Positions 56,452-64,000 of a DNA stretch of 64,000 nucleotides are shown in pieces. Where the stretch lies: NCBI RefSeq assembly GCF_031755915.1, contig NC_083389.1:2472001-2536000 (forward strand), read 5' to 3'. Origin of the DNA: Ziziphus jujuba. Lineage: Eukaryota > Streptophyta > Magnoliopsida > Rosales > Rhamnaceae. Below the pieces are notes generated by a model. The model was not told the origin of the DNA. It saw nothing but the letters and a program-made list of their open reading frames with translations, and searched no databases. The position numbers and the translations under genes are program-made. Within the stretch, counting starts at the first letter, position 1, and each line of letters opens with the position of its first letter.

Positions 56452-56980
56452 AACAAAAAAAACCCGACTTGAACAATCCTATATTAAGAGCTAAGTTGGC
56501 TAAGGGGATGGGGCATAATTATAATGGAGAGCCCGCATGGCCCAACAATCTTTTATATATTTTTTCGGTAGTAATTTTAGGTACTATTGCATGTAACATA
56601 GGTTTAACGGTTCTAGAACCATCAATGATTGGCGAACCCGCAGATCCATTTGCAACTCCTTTGGAGATATTGCCTGAATGGTATTTCTTTCCCATATTTC
56701 AAATTCTTCATATAGTGCCCAATAAATTATTTGGTATTTCTTTCCCGTATTTTAAATTCTTCATATAGTGCCCAATAAATTATTGGGCATTCTTTTAATG
56801 GTTTCCGTACCCACGGGGTTATTAACAGTATTCTTTTTGGAGGACGTTACTAAATTCCAAAACCCATTTCGTCGTCCAGTAGTGACAACCTTCTTTTTTA
56901 TTGATATCGCAGTAGCCTTTTGGTTGGGTATTGGAGCAACATTATTTATTGATAGATCCCTAACTTTAGGTCTTTTTTAA
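56452..56980 (+). pseudogene. petD: petD exon 2 pseudogene with 53-base tandem duplication
   Basis: Subunit IV of the cytochrome b6f complex. Exon 2 reads [36 protein letters not shown], then [41 protein letters not shown] direct repeat of about 53 bases (about 56682-56734 and 56735-56787) shifts the frame, after which [41 protein letters not shown] and the C-terminus GLF (stop 56978-56980) follow in the new frame. Without the duplication the exon would be open. Confidence 0.93.
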
Positions 56981-57021
56981 ATTTATTTAGTTGTGAAATA
57001 AATAAAAAAAACACGATGTGT

Positions 57022-57065
57022 GTATCTAGGGAATAGTCACTTCAAAGTGAATTCTCCCTAGATAC
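57022..57065. terminator. petD/rpoA 3' hairpin
   Basis: GTATCTAGGGA (57022-57032) pairs perfectly with TCCCTAGATAC (57055-57065), with further pairing inside (AGTCACTT/AAGTGA). It corresponds to the inverted repeat after plastid petD that stabilises its mRNA. Confidence 0.8.
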
Positions 57066-57175
57066 ATTTATTTATTCAATTAAATTTTGATCTATTTCGA
57101 GTATATAGAATGTGCTAAAGATTCAAAACTCATTTTTATCTTTTTTAAAAAAAAAAATAAATAATCCATTAAAAT

Positions 57176-58170
57176 TTATGCGAAATGCTTTTCTATTTCT
57201 AGAATGTCCAATATATGTTTTATATCTTCTATGCGAAAATGTTTCAATTTCATAAGGTCTGCTTCACTGTTATTCAAAAAGTCTAATAATGTATGTATAT
57301 AGGACCTTTTAAGGCAATTATAGACCCTGGGGTGCAATTCTAATTGGTCAATAAAAATAGATTTCAATGCTATTTCGTTTTGATTTTTATATGGTTTAGC
57401 CAATCTATCATGAAAAGTAAAAAGGGGCAAAGTAACTTTGTGTTGGTTTTTTTCTAAATCAAAATTTTCTTCTTCTTCATATAAAAAGGGAATAAATAAA
57501 TCAATCAAATTTCGGGAACCCTCATGAAGTGCTTCTTTAGGAGTTAAACTTCCATTTGTCCATATTTCGAGAAAAAGTATCTCTTGTTTTTCATTCCCAT
57601 TCGCATAATAATGAATACTATGATTGGCATTTCGAACAGGCATTAATGCAGCATCTATAGGATAACCTCCATCTTGAAAGTTATTTGGCATTTTTATATG
57701 ATACCCATTATGCCTTTCGAGTTGTAATTCAATACACAAATTAATTGGTTCCGTTAGGTTCGCTATAGCCTATGTATTATCAACGATTTCCACCAAAGGT
57801 GGTAAGATGATGTCTTGAGCAGTTACATATCAGGGACCTTTGACACAACTAGACGCATCACAAGTTCCATAAAGGTTACTTTTCTATACAATTTGTTTCA
57901 ACTCAATAAAATTTCATGTACAGATTCTTGAATACCCACTATGGTAGAATATTCATGTCGTATTTTATCAAATTTTGCGCATGTGATACATGTTCCTTAT
58001 ATTTCTCTAAGCAAAGCTCTTCGCATCGCAATGCCAATTGTATCGGCTTGGCCTTTCATAAGTGGAGCTAGAATAAAGTGTCCATAATAAAGACGCTTAC
58101 TGTCTACTTGTAATTCAACACACTTCCCCTGCAGTGTCTAAGTAGATATTGTTGCCTTCTCGTGAACCAT
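57176..58170 (-). pseudogene. rpoA: rpoA pseudogene
   Basis: The plastid RNA polymerase alpha subunit. Start ATG at 58170 (MVREKATIST), stop at 57176-57178. The N-terminal half is broken by stops (for example after LQGKCVE-type sequence and near 57780). From 57739 the frame is open for 187 codons: [45 protein letters not shown], then [28 protein letters not shown] and the C-terminal domain ([27 protein letters not shown]). Total length is about 995 bases, near the usual 1.0 kb. Confidence 0.94.
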
Positions 58171-58235
58171 AGTAATATTATTTTATTAGATCATTCAATT
58201 ATTTATTTCTCTTGAAATATCTTCAATGTTTATTT

Positions 58236-58631
58236 TTATACACGTATTTTTTTAGGAGGTCTACAGCCATTACATGGCATAGGGGTTACATCTCGGATGA
58301 AACTTAATACGAATAGCTCTTAATGCCGCATCTCTTCGGAGATCGGGGCCTTTTATCATGACTTCTGCCCGTTGCATACCTTGATCCACTACTATCTAAA
58401 TAGCATTTCCCATTGTGGTTTGAGCGGCAAACCTCATCTTGTACCCTTGAATACACAAGTATCGGCAAAAGACCATGAAATTACTCGACCTCTTACATCC
58501 GTAATAGTTACAATAGTATTGTTGAAACTTGCTCGAACATGAATAACTCCCTTTCGTATTCTACACTCATTTTTACGTGAACCAATATGTTTATTCTCAT
58601 GTGAACCAGTTCTTGGTATAGATTTTTCCAT
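58236..58631 (-). pseudogene. rps11: rps11 pseudogene
   Basis: Ribosomal protein S11. It starts [54 protein letters not shown] (58631-58434), then a frameshift/stop. The rest is recognisable: NAIWIVVDQ-region, [22 protein letters not shown], and the C-terminal NGCRPPKK at about 58250. Nearly full length (396 bases against about 417). Confidence 0.9.
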
Positions 58632-58770
58632 ATTTTATCATCTCACAAATATAAGTCAGAGATATATGAATATATCCATTTCATGTCAAAACAGATCCTT
58701 TATTTTTATTTCTGTATTTGTACAATGGTTCCTTTAGATTTATGGAGTCCTTTTTTGTTTAGAAGGATTA

Positions 58771-58881
58771 TCATTGTCTTTTTCTATATCTCAGGTTGGA
58801 AGAAATTACTATAATTCGTCCCCACCTATGGATCAGTCGACATTTTTCACAAATTTTATGCGCAAAGGCTCTTATTTTCAT
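58771..58881 (-). CDS. rpl36: rpl36 copy, full-length and open
   Basis: Ribosomal protein L36, a 37-residue zinc-ribbon protein of the large subunit. The frame is open from ATG (58881) to TGA (58771): [21 protein letters not shown], then [15 protein letters not shown]. It is one residue shorter than normal. The third zinc-binding Cys (in VICSNPRH) is now Ser and the His is Tyr, so metal binding is lost. Despite the open frame it should be treated as a relic. Confidence 0.85.
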   Translation of the reverse strand: MKIRAFAHKICEKCRLIHRWGRIIVISSNLRYRKRQ

Positions 58882-59373
58882 ATTTATCATTCCTTAATTT
58901 AATTCTAACTTTCTTTATTGGAAGAAAATAAGTTGCTTGAAATTTTTAACTTTGAATTGTATACCCCAAAAATGAATGTTGAAATTGAAAAAACCATATA
59001 ATCATTGGAATCTTTTTTCAGAGTCTATAAACTATACATTTGCTGGTTGAATCAAAATGACTTGCTTCACTTTTGCTTCGATTTCCTCATCGTATATATA
59101 TATATATATAAAAAACTACTTATAATCATTTTTGAAACATAATCTAGAATCAGATTTTCATTATCTAAATGAATTTAGACTACACCATCGGGCAGTTATG
59201 CAGTAATTCAACCTTCATGAATCCTTTTTTTTTCTTTCATTTTAGGTCAAACTCCTTGAGGGATCAACTAATACGGGAGGGGTGATATTAGAAAACCACC
59301 CTTTCTCTTTTTTTTTTTTTTTTTTTTTTATACAAATATGAAAGTTCCACATATAATTCATATATCAGAAGGA
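58882..59373. other. Spacer where infA would lie; no infA recognised
   Basis: Between rpl36 and rps8 many plastomes carry infA. I see no convincing infA frame; it is commonly lost in eudicots. The stretch holds a (TA)n repeat at about 59093-59110 and a T run at 59310-59329. Confidence 0.5.
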
Positions 59374-59766
59374 TTACCATATATAACACAAAAGTTCTCC
59401 ACCAATTTCTTTTAATCGAGCCCCTTTGCTGTAATTGTACGAAAAAATTACAATCTCCATTCCGCCTAAAATTCTAGGAATTCGTTGATAGTTAGAATAT
59501 ATTCGTAGACTGGGTCGATTGATCCATTTTAAATTTAAAACAGCTTTATATGGTGCTTTCCTATTCCTTCTATGTCGTAGGGTTAAAACCAAAAAATCTT
59601 TGTCGTTTTGTTGATGTTTCCGCATCTTTTCAATAAAACCTTCGCGTAAAAGGATTTTAACAATGTTTTCAATAATGTTAGTAGATGGTATTCAAACTGT
59701 TCTTTTTTTATTCATGTCAGCATTTCGTATAGAGGTTATTATGTTAGCAATAGTGTCTTTATTCAT
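59374..59766 (-). pseudogene. rps8: rps8 pseudogene with a single stop
   Basis: Ribosomal protein S8. Start ATG at 59766 (MNKDTIANIITSIRNADMNKKRTV), then one TGA where Arg is expected (near 59694). From 59625 the frame is open to the normal end: [62 protein letters not shown] ... GELLCYIW. Three codons shorter than usual. The stop is a CGA to TGA type change, the expected outcome of cytosine deamination. Confidence 0.93.
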
Positions 59767-59996
59767 GATAAACTTAGATTATTGTTTTACTCAAATTTTG
59801 ATATAATCAACATGCTCTTTTTCTGTTTTATTTTTTTTTTTTAATTATGAATTCTTAAAGGCATATACATGAGACACAACCACTCTACTACTAATAATAA
59901 ATCTCAATTTACTAAATAATCTTAATCAATTTCAGTTAAATACTCAGTTAAATATTATAACTATAATAATTATATTAATTATGTTATGGTCTCTTC

Positions 59997-60365
59997 TTAT
60001 AATACTTCGGGTGCTAATGAAACTATTTTAGTGAAATTTAACTGTCTTAATTCCCGGGTGATCGTACCAAAACTTCGGGTTCCTTTTGGGTTTCCTTCTT
60101 GTTCAATAACACCCACAGCATTTTCATCGTATTGTATGATCATATCGTTCTCAGATTTAAGCTCTTTACCAGCATGTACAATTACAGCTCTAATCACTTT
60201 TGATCATTCTAGAGGTGTATTTGGTATTGATTCCTTGATTACAGCAACAATAACGTCACCAATATGAGCATATCGTCGATTACTAGGTCCTATGATTCGA
60301 GTACACATTAATTCTTGGGCTCCGCTGTTATCCGCTACATTCAAATGGCTTTGGGGTTGAATCAT
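59997..60365 (-). pseudogene. rpl14: rpl14 pseudogene with a single stop
   Basis: Ribosomal protein L14, 122 codons, exactly normal length. It starts [53 protein letters not shown]. One TGA follows at 60198-60203, then [68 protein letters not shown] and stop. The internal stop is again consistent with CGA to TGA. Confidence 0.94.
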
Positions 60366-60553
60366 TTTTTTATCTGTTTTTTCACTTAACACAAAGGGCG
60401 AAGTAAGAAAAACAAAAAAGGAAATGTTGTTTGTTCAAAACAAAAAAGGAAACCTGAAATTGGTTTTTTTTTTTTTTTCTTCATCCAAAAAGCCTTTTCT
60501 TTTGGTTCTATGTTCCTATACCGAAATAATGAATTGACTTCATATGCCGCTAG

Positions 60554-60910
60554 TCAAACAGCCTTTCTAGCGATATTTTCTGCTACTCTACTCATTTCAT
60601 AAAGTATTCTATCGGGTTTGACGGCAGCTACCCAATATTTAGGAGATCCTTTCCCCGAACATGTACGAGTTTCTGTAGGTCTTATTGTAATTAGTTTGTA
60701 TGGAAATATACGTACCCATACTTTCCCAGGGCGACGGACATTTTGTGTCATTGCTCATTGACCGGCTTCAATTTGTTGAGATGTGATCCAAGCGGGTTCA
60801 AGCGCTTGAAGAGCATATCTACCGAAGCAAATACAATTACCTCGATAAGATATTCATTTCATTCTTCCTCTATGATGTTTATGAAATCTGGTTCTTTTGG
60901 GCTAGAGTTG
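60554..60910 (-). pseudogene. rpl16: rpl16 exon 2 pseudogene
   Basis: Ribosomal protein L16. The 5' part (PKRTRFHKHHRGRMK, 60905-60850) is followed by stops. From 60751 the frame is open to near the C-terminus: [65 protein letters not shown]. The last dozen codons (SIAASKMPIRTQFIIS) are truncated by a stop. Exon 1 is only nine bases in plastids and is not identified. The intron should occupy much of 60911-61560. Confidence 0.92.
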
Positions 60911-61910
60911 ATGGTTGTTTATTAATTCCATCTTTACTACAGAATTGGACAAGAGAGTTTCTTCTCATCCAGGTTCTCGCGACGGAAACGATTAAAAACT
61001 AATATCTATGTATTTATATTTACCTATTTAATGAATAATATACTAAAAAAATATATTGATTCATGAGATTTTTTGAAATTTCATCTAATCTATTAGAAAT
61101 TTTTATTTCTTGTTTTGATATCTAACTAAACATGGATTCGATTTATAGAGAATTTTTATTTAGAGATACATTAGAGATAATAGTATAGATACAGTAATTT
61201 TGTTATAAGGTTATAACGAATCTTTATTTTGTTTTACATTTTATTATCATATCGGATCAGCTAAAATTTAGAAATCCAATAAAATCAAAATTTTCACAGG
61301 TGGATATTTACTCTTTCAATATTCAGTTGTCGGTTTAGTCTATGACATGAACTTTCAGAATAAATGAATTGGTTTCTGGTTCATTCCGCCATCCTACCCA
61401 ATGAATCATTAAGATTCATTTTCAGTATAATCTTATGTATTCATAGGTTCTATCATTCCCATCACTTCTCGATTAACGGCTAAGTCTGACTTCTACAACG
61501 GAGCCCCTAATGAAATTTGATTTGTTCTCGAGTCAATCCTCTCAGTATTTATTAGCTTGGGGCTCTTGATTCTTTTTCTATGAGCAGATTTGTATAATTA
61601 TAGACCAATTAGTATTAATGGTTTATTACATTCCTCGTTATGAGATGAATCATAGACCTTACATATTGGAATCATATATCATTGATATTTATTTTTTTTT
61701 CACTTTTTCTAATCCTTTGATTTATCCGCATATTTTTTTTTTCTTTACAACTCAGACTTATATTCGTTTTTTCTTTTTTGTTGTTTGTTTATGCAAAAAA
61801 GATTTCAGTTGCTACGTTGATATGACCAATATATCATATCTCGACCAGTTTTTTATATCTAGATAATGCGAAAAAATGAGCTGGTTATTAGTTCTATAAT
61901 AGTTATTAGT
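60911..61910. other. rpl16 intron remnant and deleted rps3 3' part
   Basis: About 1 kb of A/T-rich sequence from the rpl16 intron into the truncated rps3 gene. An 82-codon open frame at 61618-61866 is T-rich and matches nothing I know. No complete gene is seen. Confidence 0.5.
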
Positions 61911-62117
61911 TCACGATGAGCTGATTATGACTTGAATCAAATCGATTCGTTTTTGAATTTCTGTACATGAAATTCCCTCGACACTAGAAGATATTTTCAT
62001 ATTTTTTAATCTTCTTGTAGATCCTCCGAATAATTTTTCAGTTGTGCAAACCAAAGAGAATGATGACCTTGGGTTTATGCCAAGTCTGAAACCAAGTGGA
62101 TTTATTTTTTGTCCCAT
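61911..62117 (-). pseudogene. rps3: rps3 N-terminal fragment
   Basis: Ribosomal protein S3. It starts [39 protein letters not shown]. After an internal loss of about 15 codons it continues [26 protein letters not shown] and then ends. About 68 of the usual 218 codons survive. Confidence 0.92.
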
Positions 62118-62252
62118 AATCCCCCGCTACTATACATATCATGACATGTCATATCGATCTACTTCTTTTTTTTATTCATTCATGTTTTTTTAAGCATAAT
62201 ATGGCGTATTTTATTTGTATTTTTATTATAAAAAAATATTTGTCATTTAACC

Positions 62253-62618
62253 TTAAAATTCTTCAAAGACAATTTTGTTCTTTAAATAGTCTATATAATA
62301 ATGTACAGCTATATGTTTTGGTATAATAGTTATATGACAAGTGGGTCTTTTTATTGGATAACTTCGTCCCCGAGCTGGAGGTTTTAATTTTTTCACAGTA
62401 ATGCCTTCGGTGACTTCCGCTTTACTAATTTTTAACTTTGCTTTGGTGAAATCTCTATTATGATTAGTATTTGGTGTTGGAGAAGAAACCAATTTTAAAA
62501 TAGGAGAACATGCTCGATAGGGCATGACTTCAAGTATCAGAAGTGTTTCTTCATAAGAATGCCCACGAATCTGATAAATTACTCTTTGCACTTTATGAGA
62601 GGTAGGGATCCGTATCAA
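62253..62618 (-). pseudogene. rpl22: rpl22 pseudogene, 5' end lost
   Basis: Ribosomal protein L22. A 121-codon open frame: [46 protein letters not shown], then [38 protein letters not shown]. The first about 20 codons are replaced by unrelated sequence at about 62600, the right-hand limit of recognised plastid DNA. Presence of rpl22 argues against a legume source plastome. Confidence 0.92.
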
Positions 62619-64000
62619 GTTGGGATGTCGCTGTTAGTGTGGTACCTCTAGGGCTGGTTGGTCTTGACCCCTAAGGAGAGCTAAACGAATGCTTTTTGAA
62701 TTGGTACCTAAACCCTAGTTAGTTTCTATCACCTATGCTGCTTCCCCTGCTGATAGGTGACTAGTGCTTTTGCTGTTGTCTTTGCCATAGTAGTGCCTCT
62801 GCTAGTTTGTTTGGATGGTCCAACGTGTGCTACAACCGGTGTATACAAGATCCATTTCAATTGAAAAACACTCAAAATGGAATTGAAATTGCCGAAACCC
62901 CATGCCAACATTTCATTCAATGTTTGGCCATCCAGCGAATGCTCGTTCTGTTGTCATACAGAATAGGAAGCCCTTCTCTAATCTAATAGGGTGGATCCGT
63001 CGGAAAGAAGACAGAACAGATTGGATCAAACAAAGAAAAACAAAAGAAATCATCAAATTATGCACTAACTTGATGGAATGCATATATGAGGAACCATGAC
63101 ATTTTTGGGTTGTCACGGAAGAAGTTGAAAACTATAATTCGCAAGGAATTCTATCCCATTGGGTTTGAAGAGGACTAGCAGATTCAATGGCAGTGCACTA
63201 GGGAAAAGGCCAAGTTGTACAAGAATACCGGCATTCAAGTACCAAGTTCCACAAGCAAGCTATTATTATGGTGATCTCTATTGAGGAGCATCAAACCCTA
63301 ATGAAAGATCTCTCCCCATTAGCAATAGGTAATAAATTTCAAGCCACAAGAAGGGATCTCCAATTCAAGCAAGTTTTAAATTCAAAAGTCAATTTTTTTA
63401 GAATTGGCAAAACTTTTTTGATCAAATCAAATGTATTACACAAGAATCACTCAGTCGTATGATTCTTTGATAGAAAGAAATCATAAAAAAAGGGTATGTT
63501 GCTGCCATTTTGAAACGATTCAAAATCACCAAAGTAATGTCTAAACCCAATGATTCAAGGCAAAGATAAAGGTTCCTGGAACAAGGAAATACCATTTTCG
63601 ATTGACTCAACAACTCGATCAGAGTGCAAAATCAAAAGAGGTTCTAAAAGAGACAAACAAAATGGGAGTAAAAGACCACTCAATAAATGAAATGCCTAAA
63701 AGGTTTCCTTAAGTTATTTGAGAGTTATCCAACTTGAGTTATGAGGGTGCAAATTGTAAATAAGAATAAATTTTTTTGGTGGGGGAAAGAATAAGTATTG
63801 AAATCATAGTCTAGTTGATTTGATGATTTTATGGATATATTTGACCTTATCATTCTATACATGCATAAAATTTCCAATTTTCTTAAGCCGTATGAGGAGA
63901 AAACTTCTTATATGTTTCTGAGGGGGTATTGCTCATCTATCCTAGTGAGCGATTTATCAAATCATTGCAATTGATGATCGATCCAGAAGAGAAGGAAGAG
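62619..64000. other. Unassigned sequence, possibly organellar intron
   Basis: I recognise no gene between the rpl22 break and the window end. Open frames of 60-67 codons (62729-62920, 62902-63099, 63268-63462) match nothing known to me. The last 120 bases resemble the end of a group II intron followed by an open frame (LSERFIKSLQLMIDPEEKEE), so another plastid or a mitochondrial fragment is plausible. Confidence 0.4.
63885..63920 (+). other. Group II intron domain V-like hairpin
   Basis: The sequence AAGCCGTATGAGGAGAAAAC and the following CTTCTTATATGTTTC fit the domain V pattern (GAGCCGTATG...CGTACGGTTC) seen in organellar group II introns, with several decay changes. The host gene is not identified. 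Confidence 0.5.

Noticed and set aside
61618..61866. 82-codon T-rich open frame in the rpl16-rps3 region.
   Set aside because: Hydrophobic low-complexity translation of A/T-rich spacer, with no homology I recognise.

Overview
This window is plant nuclear DNA. It is built around a large, decayed insertion of plastid DNA (a NUPT) that LTR retrotransposons later invaded. The nuclear reading rests on three things seen in the sequence. Nearly every plastid gene carries stops, frameshifts or deletions. Ty1/copia and Ty3/gypsy elements sit inside plastid genes. Most of those elements are bracketed by 5-bp target-site duplications. The plastid gene content (introns in rpoC1, clpP, petB, petD, rpl16, ndhB; presence of ycf15 and rpl22) suggests an angiosperm, probably a eudicot and not a legume. 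I cannot name the species.

Layout. 1-2938: a minus-strand Ty1/copia element lacking reverse transcriptase. 2939-14035: inverted-repeat plastid DNA (ndhB, trnL-CAA, ycf15, end of ycf2), with ycf15 split by a 7.6-kb CRM-like gypsy element (5815-13458). 14036-15248: a truncated CRM-like LTR. 15249-15919: unrecognised. 15920-45000: a mostly collinear block of the plastid large single-copy region: rpoC2 fragment, rpoC1, rpoB, psbM, trnD/Y/E/T, psbD, psbC, trnS, psbZ, trnG, trnfM, rps14, psaB, psaA, ycf3. psaB holds an internally deleted CRM-like element (30963-37327), and psaA and ycf3 each hold a solo LTR of the same family. 45000-62618: a second single-copy block: clpP exon 1, psbB, psbT, psbN, psbH, petB, petD, rpoA, rps11, rpl36, rps8, rpl14, rpl16, rps3, rpl22. 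psbH is split by an unrelated solo LTR, which is itself split by a chromodomain gypsy element (49258-54206). 62619-64000: not assigned, ending in a group II intron domain V-like sequence.

How it fits together. The plastid genes do not act here; they are fossils, although rps14, psbN and rpl36 remain open. After subtracting the retrotransposons about 36 kb of plastid DNA remains. It skips large parts of the plastome (ycf2 to rpoC2, start of rpoB to psbM, ycf3 to clpP), so the present state reflects either a mosaic insertion or later deletions. The insertion order can be read from the nesting: plastid insertion, then LTR insertions, then solo-LTR formation, then a further insertion inside one solo LTR.

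I found no new defence, biosynthetic or regulatory system. The most unusual material is the CRM-like family: its polyprotein reading frame runs exactly 301 bases into the 3' LTR in both long copies, one copy has lost RT, RNase H and the integrase core yet keeps an almost continuous gag-protease frame, and five independent copies landed in this one NUPT.
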